The translations under genes and the position numbers were made by a program. 64,000 nt of DNA from contig JADGBH010000016.1 of the NCBI GenBank assembly GCA_015231595.1, positions 1 to 64,000 on the forward strand, given 5' to 3'. Below are positions 55,342 through 64,000 of the stretch, piece after piece. The first letter of the stretch is position 1. Every line of letters begins with the position of its first letter. The notes under the pieces are model-generated. The model had not been told where the DNA came from and did no database searches. It saw nothing but the letters and a program-made list of their open reading frames with translations. This DNA is from Desulfobacterales bacterium (GTDB lineage Bacteria > Desulfobacterota > Desulfobacteria > Desulfobacterales > JADGBH01).

Positions 55342-55653
55342 ACCATAAAACTTAAGTTAAAGTTCCTATACTATTTTGATTCAGAAATCAATAGATAGGC
55401 TAATTTACAATTTTTAAATTCTAATTTTATCTTTTTTAACTAAGCACTACGGAGAGACTATAGATATTAAGAACGGGCTTGTCTTTTTTGTAGCATCCTA
55501 AGTTTTCGATCAATGCGGACTATTGATATATTTATCATTAAAATAAAACTATTTCTAAGGCTAAAAATATTAGAGATAAAGATAGAAGTAGCTTGTTAAT
55601 GATAATATTATCAATAACAAGACTAAATATTATTGCATTAAATTCCTTTTTTG
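55342..55653. promoter_or_regulatory. Intergenic region upstream of rnpB, with a near-perfect palindrome
   Basis: This 312-base gap lies between the zinc-ribbon gene stop and rnpB, and should hold the rnpB promoter. A 30-base palindrome lies at 55592-55621 (left half CTTGTTAATGATAAT, right half ATTATCAATAACAAG), which could be a terminator for the zinc-ribbon gene or an operator. The remaining sequence is AT-rich without visible genes. Confidence 0.45.
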
Positions 55654-56403
55654 CTAATCAAAAGTTTCATCTAATGGTTTTAAATTATTTTGGGGTTTAT
55701 AGATAATTCTATGGCAAAAAGGACAAGTTTTTATACTTTTACAATTAAAAAGCTCATTATATAACTGAGGCGGAATATTCAAATTACATCCATAGCATAC
55801 GCTATCAATAACTTTTGCAACAGCAACTCCTTTTCCTCTTTCTACAATGAAATTATATCTTCTCAATAATTCTTTAGAGATTCTGGATTTTATAGCGCCG
55901 AGTGAAGATTCTTTTTCTTTAAGAACTGATTTTTTTAATTCAGCGTCTTTTTCTATAGCCTGCTTTTCGTTTGTAACTTCTTTGACAAGATTTGAATATT
56001 TTTCTTTTGTGATGCCCAATTCTTTTTTTGATTCTTCAGTAACATCAAGTAGGGAAATCATTTCATCCATAATGGCTGAATTTTTTTCTTTAATATCTTC
56101 AATTTCTTTTAGCACTATTTGATACTCTTTGTTTGTTTTTAGAGAACTTAATTTCTCGTGGCATTTGCGTATTTTGTCAAGATTTATTTTTTCGTCGGAT
56201 TCAAGGGTTCTATAACGTTTCTTAATATCATTTAATTCGTCTGTTTTTTTAGCGACCTCCGCTTCAAAATCTTTTAACTTTTTGTCAATAGCTTCTATTT
56301 TATTAGGAACATCCAACAAAAATGTATTTATCCCAGCAATTTCCGTTTCGCTTTCTTGAAGTTCAACTAACGCATCAAGCTGGATTTTATCAAAATTTTC
56401 CAT
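55654..56403 (-). CDS. Coiled-coil zinc-ribbon protein (DUF164/CdsZ family)
   Basis: Most of the 249 residues form long coiled-coil helices (DKIQLDALVELQESETEIAG, KIEAIDKKLKDFEAEVAKKT). The C-terminus has a C4 zinc ribbon, VCYGCNLNIPPQLYNELFNC followed by TCPFCHRII. The family is widespread; chlamydial CdsZ couples flagellar-type and secretion machinery, and other members may bind nucleic acid. The gene lies 39 bases after Nif3 on the same strand and before rnpB, a common neighbourhood in deltaproteobacteria. Confidence 0.88.
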   Translation of the reverse strand: MENFDKIQLDALVELQESETEIAGINTFLLDVPNKIEAIDKKLKDFEAEVAKKTDELNDIKKRYRTLESDEKINLDKIRKCHEKLSSLKTNKEYQIVLKEIEDIKEKNSAIMDEMISLLDVTEESKKELGITKEKYSNLVKEVTNEKQAIEKDAELKKSVLKEKESSLGAIKSRISKELLRRYNFIVERGKGVAVAKVIDSVCYGCNLNIPPQLYNELFNCKSIKTCPFCHRIIYKPQNNLKPLDETFD

Positions 56404-56442
56404 AAATCTCCGATAATTAAAAGTAGTATTTTTTAAGTTAAG

Positions 56443-57561
56443 CTATATTACGGAAAAAGGATCTTTTTCTATTCTGCAAGCTTCTACTATTACATTAGCT
56501 CCCATCTCACTTAATATAGTTTTAAGTTTGTTTTCCAAAAATTCAACTACAATATATTCAGAACCAAAATGGCCAATATCAATAAGCCCCTTATTTAAAG
56601 CCTCAGCATCCCTTGCATTATGGTAATTAAGATCTCCTGTTATGAAAACTTGGGCATCAGAATTAAAAAATTTTTTTATTAAACTCGAACCACTGCCAGG
56701 ACAAATTGCCGCCTTTGATACTAATAAATCTTTATTACCAGATACTTTAACTGATGATAATTTAAATATATTCTTTATATGGGACGCTATATTTATAAGA
56801 GTCATTGCTTGAGAAAGATGACCTATCCTTCCAAGCCCGCCTAATTCATTGGAAGACATTAAAGGATATATATCATATGCAACTGTTTCATAAGGATGTA
56901 CTTTTTTTATTTCATCCAATAAAATTTTTATTTCATCCTGTTTAACTATGATTTCAATTCGAAGCTCATCTACATTGGAAAATTCTCCTATTTTTCCTAT
57001 ATACGGAGTAGACTTATCATTTGGGAGAAAAGTTCCTTTGCCTATATTTCTAAAGGAGCAGCTCGTATAATTTTCAATTTTTCCAAGTTTAGTTTTAAAA
57101 AAGGCTGATAATACTTTTTCTTCTGCTTCTAATGGCACATAAACTACGAATTTGTATTTTTTTTCTTCTATTGGTTTGCTTAATATGGAAGTATTTGTAA
57201 TTCCTATATACTCAGCAAAAACATCACATAACCCGCCTTGCGCTGAATCAAGGTTAGTATGCACTGAGATTATAGCTAATTTATGCAAAGTAGCTAATTC
57301 AATAATTTGTCCTAAAGGCTTAGAAAAGTCAATGATGTTAAAGGGCTTAAAAAATAAAGGATGATGTGTAATAAGAAGATTTACATTGTTTTGGCAGGCT
57401 AAATAAATTACTTCTGGCAAGGGATCAAGAGCAATCCATATTTTTTTTACAGGCCAATCATAATGTCCAATCTGCAATCCAGAATTATCCCACTCTTCAG
57501 CGAGATAAAAAGGAGCGACCTCATTTATCGCTCTTAAAATATTAACAACTTTTAGGATCAT
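56443..57561 (-). CDS. Nif3-like dinuclear metal-centre protein (YqfO type)
   Basis: The 372-residue protein has the Nif3/DUF34 metal-binding motifs: EEWDNSGLQIGHYDW, LLITHHPLFFKPFN with paired histidines, ISVHTNLDSAQGGL, and the C-terminal GDLNYHNARDAEALNKGLID with GHFGSEYIVV. The middle domain (about 130-225) is the PII-like insert of YqfO-type members. GTP cyclohydrolase-like or cofactor-repair activity has been proposed for the family; the role remains unsettled. It lies 51 bases downstream of the tRNA gene. Confidence 0.9.
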   Translation of the reverse strand: MILKVVNILRAINEVAPFYLAEEWDNSGLQIGHYDWPVKKIWIALDPLPEVIYLACQNNVNLLITHHPLFFKPFNIIDFSKPLGQIIELATLHKLAIISVHTNLDSAQGGLCDVFAEYIGITNTSILSKPIEEKKYKFVVYVPLEAEEKVLSAFFKTKLGKIENYTSCSFRNIGKGTFLPNDKSTPYIGKIGEFSNVDELRIEIIVKQDEIKILLDEIKKVHPYETVAYDIYPLMSSNELGGLGRIGHLSQAMTLINIASHIKNIFKLSSVKVSGNKDLLVSKAAICPGSGSSLIKKFFNSDAQVFITGDLNYHNARDAEALNKGLIDIGHFGSEYIVVEFLENKLKTILSEMGANVIVEACRIEKDPFSVI

Positions 57562-57612
57562 AATAAGGATTTACCATAATAAATCTTAATGCTCCAAAAA
57601 CATTTTATTATA

Positions 57613-57685
57613 TGGGCCCACCTGGGTTCGAACCAGGGGCCACCCGGTTATGAGCCGGGAGCTCTACCAACTGAGCTATGGGCCC
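57613..57685 (-). tRNA. tRNA with anticodon CAU (Met or Ile2)
   Basis: The minus strand reads GGGCCCATAGCTCAGTTGG at the 5' end, anticodon loop CTCATAA between CCCGG and CCGGG, and T-arm CCTGGTTCGAACCCAGG. The acceptor stem is perfect and CCA is not encoded. CAU can mean elongator Met or, if C34 is changed to lysidine, Ile. C at positions 4 and 5 of the acceptor stem, paired with G, resembles TilS substrates, so Ile2 is plausible. It is not the initiator type because position 1-72 is G-C. Confidence 0.95.
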
Positions 57686-57778
57686 TTAAAAATTAAAAAC
57701 AATGAGCTTTTACTCTTACTTAATGAATTTGTCAAGCCTTATCATAATTAAAAATAAAAAAGTCTATAAAATTAACAA

Positions 57779-58969
57779 CTATGGTGCCATAAACCTGTCT
57801 ATCATTGAACTTAAAAATAATTTTGTAATACTCAAAGCATTCATTTTGCCCCTATTTTGAGCAAGCTTTAAAGCCGCAGAAATCATATTATTTGGAATAA
57901 CAGGAGGGTTAGATTTTCTAACTAAGCTAAGGGATTTTGTAGGGCATGTTGGCACACAAACTCCACAGCCTATACATCTTTTTTCGTCAAAAAAAACTTT
58001 TCCATCTTCTAATAATTTTATAGCATCCATAGGGCATCGTTTTACACAAACGCCACATCCATTGCACGTTTCAGGATTAAATTTATTAACAAAAAAAGAT
58101 GGAATGTGCTTTGATGGCTCAGGCAATATTTTTATATTTCGCAAAACACCGCAGCAGCAACCACAGCAACAACATATATTTGTGCTATCCTTATAATTTG
58201 ACGGCTGTAATACAAGTCCGGCTTTTTCAGCCTTTTTTAATATTTCTATGCATTCGTCTAAGCTTATGGCTCTTCCAAGCCCTGAGTATTCATAAAACTC
58301 AGCGGCTAAACCCATCATGATACAACTTTCTAAAGGTTTATTACAGCCTTCATCCATCATTTGTTTTTCTAACCTGCAAATACATTTTGCAACTACAAAT
58401 TTATTATGCTTTTTAATTAAAGCTTCGGCATTTTCATAGGATAATATTTTAAGATCAGGATTTAAACTTTTACCAATCGGAATAGTCCTTAATTGAGGCA
58501 GTTTTATCCATTCTTTCATCAAAAATGGCATATATTCATTCACGTCTTTAATCAGCTCAATATCAAGGGAATTTAAATGAAATTCCCATATCCCAATCAC
58601 AAAATTAACAGCTGAATATAGAACATCTTCTTTTTCAGACAACCCGAAAAATAATATTTTTTTCTTAATCCATATTGGGACAGAAGACATTATGTAGTTT
58701 ATAGTAGAATTTCGATTATGGATTACAATACAACCTTTTCGAGCAAGTTCGGAAAGCCGTTTTTCGACAACGTCTTGAGGCAGTTTAGCTCTATATGCAA
58801 TTATTCTTGGACTTTCAGGTAAAATAGTAAGGTGAAGCATAAGTTCAGCTTCGTCAGGAGTAAAAAGTTTTTTTAAAATTTTTAATTCCACTCCTGTATC
58901 AGTAGGAGGATATCCTCCGGGAAGATGATCCAGATGATGGGCTAATTTTTTATATATATTAGATTCCAT
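57779..58969 (-). CDS. Cysteine-rich 4Fe-4S ferredoxin-like protein
   Basis: The C-terminal part of 396 residues has two 4Fe-4S motifs, CNGCGVCVKRCPMDAIKL and CIGCGVCVPTCPTKSL. Before them come the unusual run NICCCCGCCCGVLR and an upstream CICRLEKQMMDEGCNKP set, possibly a third metal site. The N-terminal ~90 residues resemble a winged helix (LTILPESPRIIAYRAKLPQD, VVEKRLSELARKGCIVIH). GGAGG precedes the ATG. Related proteins are common in sulfate-reducing deltaproteobacteria. A redox-linked sensor or electron carrier is a guess. It lies between the tRNA and rpoD. Confidence 0.82.
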   Translation of the reverse strand: MESNIYKKLAHHLDHLPGGYPPTDTGVELKILKKLFTPDEAELMLHLTILPESPRIIAYRAKLPQDVVEKRLSELARKGCIVIHNRNSTINYIMSSVPIWIKKKILFFGLSEKEDVLYSAVNFVIGIWEFHLNSLDIELIKDVNEYMPFLMKEWIKLPQLRTIPIGKSLNPDLKILSYENAEALIKKHNKFVVAKCICRLEKQMMDEGCNKPLESCIMMGLAAEFYEYSGLGRAISLDECIEILKKAEKAGLVLQPSNYKDSTNICCCCGCCCGVLRNIKILPEPSKHIPSFFVNKFNPETCNGCGVCVKRCPMDAIKLLEDGKVFFDEKRCIGCGVCVPTCPTKSLSLVRKSNPPVIPNNMISAALKLAQNRGKMNALSITKLFLSSMIDRFMAP

Positions 58970-59087
58970 TTTACCTCCTACGAATTATGCACTTTTACGT
59001 TTTGTTCACCTTATTGAAACTGTATTGCCTTGCACATTGTGCTACGTCTATAGCAATGTATATAAAAGGTCAATATTATTTTTTAAC

Positions 59088-60863
59088 CTACATTTCAATA
59101 AAGCTTTTTAATTTTTTGCTTCGTGTCGGATGTCGTAATTTTCTTAGAGCTTTTGCTTCTATTTGTCGAATACGTTCACGAGTAACGGCAAAATCTTTAC
59201 CTACTTCCTCAAGGGTATGATCAGCTTTTTCGCCTATTCCAAATCTCATACGCAGTACTTTTTCTTCTCTGGGAGTCAATGTAGCAAGAACTTTTCTTGT
59301 TTGTTCAGCAAGGCTCATATTAATGGCCGCATCTGTTGGAAGCATAAATTTTTTATCCTCTATAAAATCTCCTAAATGGCTGTCTTCTTCTTCTCCGATA
59401 GGCGTTTCAAGGGATATAGGTTCTCTTGCTATTTTTAAAACCCTTCTTACTTTTTCAATTGGTATTTCCATCTTTTCAGCAATTTCTTCGGGACTTGGTT
59501 CTCTTCCAAGTTCTTGAACTAAATATCTTGATGTTCGTATGAGTTTATTGATAGTTTCAATCATATGAACAGGGATTCTAATTGTTCTGGCCTGATCCGC
59601 TATAGCGCGAGTAATAGCCTGTCTTATCCACCATGTCGCGTAAGTGCTAAATTTATAACCTCTTCTATATTCGAACTTATCAACAGCTTTCATTAGGCCA
59701 ATATTACCTTCTTGAATAAGATCTAAGAACTGAAGGCCTCTATTTGTATATTTTTTTGCTATGCTAACGACTAACCGTAAATTCGCTTGTACTAATTCGC
59801 TCTTAGCTAATTTTGCTTTAAATCTGCCTTCTCCAACACTTGTCATTATTCTTTTTAAAAAATGGCTATCAGCCATAATTTTTTGTTCTTTTTCTTCAAT
59901 TTCTTCTTTAAGGTTTTTTATTTCCTCATACATACAGATAAGTTTATCATTAGGTAAATTACATTTACAGCACGCTTCCGTAACAAAATGGAACTCACTT
60001 ACCAAACTGTCTCTGAACTCCGAAGCATTCATACTTAGCGAATTTGCATAATTCGAAATTAATTTATTTTTTGTATCAAACCAATCAATCTGTCTCCTTA
60101 TTTTTTTTTCAACCCTGTCAACAATTCGTGTCTCAAACCTCCAGTTTTTCAAAAGCTCAAATATTTTATTATTTCTCCTTGAAACAAATCTTCGGCATTT
60201 ACGCTGTTCTTCAACATCTAACTCTTCATATAAAAGGCTTTTTCGCAATGAATAATTTTCATTGTTTATAGCCTTAATCTCATCAATAGTTTTTATAAAA
60301 TCATTAATTTTTTCAGATTCATCAGCAATGGAATCGCCTTCATCAATATCTCTTAAAACATATTTAGGTCTAAGGGTTCCTATTGCTATTTTTTCGCCGA
60401 TCTCAATAATTTGTTCTACTCCTATAGTTGTATCAAGAAGAGCTTTTAAGACTTCCTGCTCGCCATCTTCAATTTTTTTTGCTATCTCTATTTCACCTTC
60501 TCGGCTGAGTAATATAACCATACCCATTTCCCGCAAATACATTTTTACAGGATCGGTTACAGCTCCAATCTCAGTTTCTACTACTTCTTCTCCAGATTCA
60601 GATGACTTTATAGGCCGTTTTATTTTTATTTTTTCGGTAAATATAGCTTTGCCTTTATCAACGATTTCGATATTCATATCGGTGAACATCATTAGCGTTT
60701 CATCGATTTTTTCAGATGAAAGAATTTCTTCAGGTAAAACATCGTTTAGTTCGTCATAACTCAAATAACCTTGTTTTTTACCTTTAAGTATAAGTTCATG
60801 TAGCTGTTTTCTTTTTAATTCTCTTTCGTCATTTACAGAAACATGTGGTTGCTCTTCTGTCAT
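59088..60863 (-). CDS. rpoD: RNA polymerase primary sigma factor
   Basis: The 591-residue sigma-70 has an N-terminal region 1.1, region 1.2 ([20 protein letters not shown]), a long non-conserved insert of about 180 residues, region 2 ([40 protein letters not shown]), region 3 and region 4 ([40 protein letters not shown]). It recognises -35 TTGACA and -10 TATAAT promoters. GGAGG precedes the ATG. dnaG ends 12 bases upstream, the usual macromolecular synthesis pairing. Confidence 0.97.
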   Translation of the reverse strand: MTEEQPHVSVNDERELKRKQLHELILKGKKQGYLSYDELNDVLPEEILSSEKIDETLMMFTDMNIEIVDKGKAIFTEKIKIKRPIKSSESGEEVVETEIGAVTDPVKMYLREMGMVILLSREGEIEIAKKIEDGEQEVLKALLDTTIGVEQIIEIGEKIAIGTLRPKYVLRDIDEGDSIADESEKINDFIKTIDEIKAINNENYSLRKSLLYEELDVEEQRKCRRFVSRRNNKIFELLKNWRFETRIVDRVEKKIRRQIDWFDTKNKLISNYANSLSMNASEFRDSLVSEFHFVTEACCKCNLPNDKLICMYEEIKNLKEEIEEKEQKIMADSHFLKRIMTSVGEGRFKAKLAKSELVQANLRLVVSIAKKYTNRGLQFLDLIQEGNIGLMKAVDKFEYRRGYKFSTYATWWIRQAITRAIADQARTIRIPVHMIETINKLIRTSRYLVQELGREPSPEEIAEKMEIPIEKVRRVLKIAREPISLETPIGEEEDSHLGDFIEDKKFMLPTDAAINMSLAEQTRKVLATLTPREEKVLRMRFGIGEKADHTLEEVGKDFAVTRERIRQIEAKALRKLRHPTRSKKLKSFIEM

Positions 60864-60875
60864 AAAGTCAGCCTC

Positions 60876-62657
60876 CTAAAGCCTTGAATGGGTTAAATGC
60901 TTTTTTCTGGCTCTAATTTGTTTTTCCATTAATAATTTATTAAGTAATGTTTCATCATTATTTTCTACCGCTTTTTTTATTTTTATCATGAGATTTTTCT
61001 CATCATATTTTTTACGATTATCCACAAATTGCGTTATCAATTTCAGGCATCCTTCCCTATTCCAACATATTTGAGAAAATGAAAGGGAAGCAATGATTTC
61101 CATTTTTTGAGCATCAACTAAAGACATTAATTCAGAAGGTTTACAATTATTTTTTATTATCAAGTTTCCAATACTTTTTAATGTATCGTTTTCAAAATAA
61201 TCAATAGCTTTTTCCTTAATAATTTCAGCCATTATTTCTGGAAACTGAAGCATCATTGATATAATTTGTTTTTCAAACTTAATCCACTTTCCTTCTAAAA
61301 ATAGACCTTTATACTCATTGTCCGCAACAAGTTTGACACCAGAATCGTGTTTATTTCTTTTATCATTAATACTCTTTATCTTGTCTAAAACTTCTTTTTC
61401 TTCAACACCTATTTTACCTGCAATTAATTGAGTATATAATGATCGTTCAATTGGTTCATCTATTGAAGATATCGGAGATGCTAATTCTCCAATAATTCTA
61501 ACTTTTCCTTCTATTGAAAGTCCATGCTTATTTATGGCTGATTCTATTAAAAAATTGACTATACTAAGGGCATTTGATGCCATTTTATTAAATGCTTCAA
61601 TACCATTATCCCGAATATATGAATCAGGATCATGCCCTTTCGGCAAAATCAAAATTGAAGCTTCAACATAAGCTTTTCTAAATATATCAATACTTCTTTC
61701 AGCCGCCTTTATTCCTGCTTCGTCGGAATCGTATACAAGAATATTTTTTTTTGCATACCCCTTTAAAACGCTTAAATGCATTGGCGTCAAAGCTGTTCCA
61801 AGAGTTGCCACAGAATTTTCTATACCATATTGATGAAGCGTTAAAAGGTCAAAATAACCTTCTACCATATAAACTGTATTAGACTGTCTGCATTTATGTT
61901 TCGCTCTGTTAATACCATAAAGGGATTTACTTTTATTATATAAGATCGTTTCCGGAGAATTTAAATATTTAGGCAACGCATCATCTAAAACACGTCCTCC
62001 AAAGCCTATAATTTGGTTATTCCAATCATAAATAGGAAAAATAATCCTATTTCTAAATCTATCATAATAACCGTTTCCTGTTTTCCTCGGAACTACTAAT
62101 CCGCTTTTTTCTAAAAGTTTAAAAGGAACTTTCTTTTTTGCAAAATAATTTAATAAATTGTTCCATCCATCGCCAACATAACCAAGTTCAAAATTACTAA
62201 TAATTTCTTGGCTAATTTTTCTTTTTTCTAATAAATACGCTAATGCTTTTTTTCCTTGAGAGCTGCTTTTCAATGAATTTTTAAAAAAAAGCATTGCTTG
62301 TTTATTTATTTCTAATATTTTATCCCTTTCAGTAGATTTTTCATTCTGAGATGAAGAATCTACTGAAATTTCAACGCCATAACGAGCAGCAAGAATTTTT
62401 ACGGCATCAGGAAAAGATATTCCTTCAATCTTCATTATAAAATTAAATACATTCCCGCCAACTCCGCAGCCGAAACAATGAAACATTTGTCGGTCAGGAC
62501 TTACTACAAATGACGGAGTTTTTTCGGAATGAAAAGGACAAAGCCCTGTATAGTTCTTTCCTGCTCCTTTAAGTATAACGACTTCAGAAACTATCTCAAC
62601 AATATCGGATCTGTTTTGAATATCTAAAATTTTTTCTTCTGGAATAAAAAAGGTCAA
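60876..62657 (-). CDS. dnaG: DNA primase
   Basis: DnaG makes RNA primers at the replication fork. The N-terminal zinc domain has CPFHSEKTPSFVVS and FHCFGCGVGGNVFNF. The TOPRIM core has VYMVEGYFDLLTLHQYGIEN and LVYDSDEAGIKAAERSI, and the C-terminal helicase-binding part is less conserved. Length 593 residues. The start is a TTG at 62657 with GGAGA about eight bases before it; no nearby ATG gives a complete zinc domain. It is followed 12 bases later by rpoD. Confidence 0.96.
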   Translation of the reverse strand: MTFFIPEEKILDIQNRSDIVEIVSEVVILKGAGKNYTGLCPFHSEKTPSFVVSPDRQMFHCFGCGVGGNVFNFIMKIEGISFPDAVKILAARYGVEISVDSSSQNEKSTERDKILEINKQAMLFFKNSLKSSSQGKKALAYLLEKRKISQEIISNFELGYVGDGWNNLLNYFAKKKVPFKLLEKSGLVVPRKTGNGYYDRFRNRIIFPIYDWNNQIIGFGGRVLDDALPKYLNSPETILYNKSKSLYGINRAKHKCRQSNTVYMVEGYFDLLTLHQYGIENSVATLGTALTPMHLSVLKGYAKKNILVYDSDEAGIKAAERSIDIFRKAYVEASILILPKGHDPDSYIRDNGIEAFNKMASNALSIVNFLIESAINKHGLSIEGKVRIIGELASPISSIDEPIERSLYTQLIAGKIGVEEKEVLDKIKSINDKRNKHDSGVKLVADNEYKGLFLEGKWIKFEKQIISMMLQFPEIMAEIIKEKAIDYFENDTLKSIGNLIIKNNCKPSELMSLVDAQKMEIIASLSFSQICWNREGCLKLITQFVDNRKKYDEKNLMIKIKKAVENNDETLLNKLLMEKQIRARKKHLTHSRL

Positions 62658-62735
62658 AAAACCATCTCCTTAATTTATTAAATATATAAAAATTAATATT
62701 TTACTATAATTTTTTTAGGATTGGTTTCTATGGGC

Positions 62736-63485
62736 TTAGAACTGTGTGAATGATACGGCTTTAGAATTTACAAGCTTCACCGCTTCGTCAAGATTTAAAG
62801 TTCCGTCATATATAGCTCTTCCAGTTATAACACCTATAACTCCATATTTTTCAATTTCAAGTATATTTTTAATATCATCAATAGTTGAAACTCCGCCTGA
62901 AGCAACGATTGGAATTGAAACAGATTCGGCAAGATGCTTAGTTTCTTCAATGTTTGGACCTGTTTTCATTCCATCTCTTTTTATATCAGTAAAATTAATT
63001 GCCCAAACACCAAAACCTTCAAATTGTTTTGCAAGTTCTATAGCAGAAACATCAGTATTATGTGTCCAACCTTCTATAGCGGCCAAACCATTTTTCGCAT
63101 CAATACCTACAATTATTCGGCCTTCAAATTTTTTACAGGCTTCTTTTACTAAAGATGGATTTTTAACGGCCTCTGTGCCTATAACTATTCTTTTTACTCC
63201 AATAGATAGAAACATTTCAATTGTATCTAAATTTCTAATGCCTCCTCCAACATGAACATCAACAGTTACGGATTTTATTATTTTTTCAATTGAGGCTAAA
63301 TTTTTTGGTTTTTTTTGAACAGAACCATCAAGGTCAACTACATGAATTATTTCTGCTCCATAAGACGCCCATTTTATAGCCATGTCTGAAGGTTCATTTG
63401 AAAAAACAGTTTCAGAATCCATTCTTCCTTGAAGCAAACGAACACATTTACCATCTTTAATATCAACCGCTGGAATTACTAACAT
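62736..63485 (-). CDS. hisA: Phosphoribosylformimino-AICAR phosphate isomerase
   Basis: HisA isomerises ProFAR to PRFAR in histidine synthesis. The TIM barrel has the catalytic Asp in [20 protein letters not shown], the second in GIDAKNGLAAIEGW, and phosphate loops in VHVGGGIRN, TDIKRDGMKTGPN and IVASGGVSTIDDI, followed by VITGRAIYDGTL. Length 249. Its start overlaps the hisB stop by one base, implying coupling. Confidence 0.97.
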   Translation of the reverse strand: MLVIPAVDIKDGKCVRLLQGRMDSETVFSNEPSDMAIKWASYGAEIIHVVDLDGSVQKKPKNLASIEKIIKSVTVDVHVGGGIRNLDTIEMFLSIGVKRIVIGTEAVKNPSLVKEACKKFEGRIIVGIDAKNGLAAIEGWTHNTDVSAIELAKQFEGFGVWAINFTDIKRDGMKTGPNIEETKHLAESVSIPIVASGGVSTIDDIKNILEIEKYGVIGVITGRAIYDGTLNLDEAVKLVNSKAVSFTQF

Positions 63486-64000
63486 TATAAAATACCCTTT
63501 GTAGATAGGATTGACTTTATTCTTTCATCAAACTTAACGGCTTGGGATAATGCTCTGCCTAAGGCTTTAAATATTGCTTCTAAGACATGATGAACATCTT
63601 CTCCATAGGAAACATTGATATGAAGATTCATCCCAGATTTTATCGCAAAGGATTTAAAAAACTCCTTTGCTAATTGAATACCAAAATTTCCATAGGGAAT
63701 AATATTAGGAGGTATGTTATAAATTAAATAAGGCCTATTAGATAAATCAAGCGCCACATAAGCTAATGACTCATCCATAGGAGTTACAGCATATCCATAT
63801 CGTACTATTCCTTTTCTATCACCAAGTGCTGAATTAAAGGCTTCCCCAAGAACTATACCTATATCTTCAACAGTATGGTGAAAATCAACTTCAATATCTC
63901 CTTTTGCGTCTACGGATAAATCAAAAAAGCCATGTGCTGAAAAAAGAGAGAGCATGTGATCAAAAAAAGGAATGCCTGTATTTATTTTATAGTCTCCCTC
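63485..64000 (-). CDS. hisB: Imidazoleglycerol-phosphate dehydratase, N-terminus beyond window
   Basis: The frame runs to the window edge and continues as [20 protein letters not shown], so the true start lies upstream, outside the window. The Met at 63955 is internal. [18 protein letters not shown], the C-terminal [18 protein letters not shown] and [18 protein letters not shown] carry the manganese-binding histidines and active-site acids. It dehydrates imidazoleglycerol phosphate in histidine synthesis. It overlaps hisA by one base and is likely part of a hisB-hisA transcript. Confidence 0.95.
   Translation of the reverse strand, partial: EGDYKINTGIPFFDHMLSLFSAHGFFDLSVDAKGDIEVDFHHTVEDIGIVLGEAFNSALGDRKGIVRYGYAVTPMDESLAYVALDLSNRPYLIYNIPPNIIPYGNFGIQLAKEFFKSFAIKSGMNLHINVSYGEDVHHVLEAIFKALGRALSQAVKFDERIKSILSTKGIL

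Noticed and set aside
55109..55348. Open frame across the RNase P RNA locus on the plus strand
   Set aside because: It lies antisense to the highly conserved rnpB sequence, which explains the long open frame.
1..64000. CRISPR arrays, prophage genes, insertion sequences
   Set aside because: No regularly spaced direct repeats, phage structural genes, integrases or transposases were found; the repeats seen are isolated palindromes.

Overview
The window is AT-rich, gene-dense bacterial chromosome. The gene set suggests a deltaproteobacterium, probably of the Desulfobacterota/Desulfobacterales type. It has a Trm112-like/DUF4416/YicC/DUF370/gmk/rlmB run, an rnpB/zinc-ribbon/Nif3/tRNA/ferredoxin/rpoD/dnaG run, a NIL-domain ferredoxin, a SiaABC-like signalling set and a very large TPR/CHAT protein. 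The placement is inferred from gene content and base composition, not from a marker-gene comparison. No phage, transposase or CRISPR array is visible. Mobile-looking DNA is limited to small palindromic repeats.

Layout. 1-5.2 kb (minus strand): a truncated secreted beta-helix protein, remnants of a BMP/ABC transporter operon, glnS, a membrane dual-specificity-type phosphatase, hldD and a probable 34-residue peptide gene. 5.5-12.6 kb (plus): the Trm112-like to rlmB housekeeping run, icd, a nitrilase-family gene tightly bracketed by inverted repeat elements, and a beta-lactamase-fold hydrolase. 12.6-19.3 kb: two divergent signalling operons. 19.5-22.6 kb (plus): hisI, hisG, an aminotransferase and engB. 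22.7-29.3 kb (minus): a SWIM/SNF2 pair and two acyltransferase genes, one fused to an alpha/beta hydrolase. 29.6-34.3 kb (plus): NIL ferredoxin, mnmA, mtaB, a PilZ protein and a YadA-head-like secreted protein. 34.6-45.1 kb (plus): an NRDE protein, a small membrane protein, a lipoprotein and the 2798-residue CHAT protein. 45.4-54.9 kb (minus): maeB, then an HPr-like fusion, ispD, cheA, cheB and a diguanylate cyclase. 55-64 kb (minus): RNase P RNA, zinc-ribbon protein, Nif3, tRNA(CAU), a polyferredoxin, rpoD, dnaG, hisA and hisB (cut by the window edge).

The most system-like region is 12618-19285. The minus operon encodes a PP2C phosphatase, a SiaB-type kinase and a SiaC/DUF1987 target, which together form a phospho-switch. 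These are followed by an atypical receiver protein and a Ser/Thr kinase-like protein fused to an FGE/SUMF1-like domain. The diverging operon carries a close paralogue of the receiver plus a GHKL ATPase. The usual diguanylate cyclase output of SiaABCD is absent here, so the output is unknown. A second candidate is the secreted-looking propeller/TPR/CHAT protein at 36676-45072. It appears to hold two CHAT folds: a degenerate one in mid-protein and an intact one at the C terminus, an arrangement reminiscent of separase.

The window also holds four copies of an 86-bp imperfect palindrome, always next to gene ends, and a pair of inverted elements around the nitrilase gene. The cheA-cheB-GGDEF run resembles the output half of a Wsp system without its receptor, CheW or CheR.
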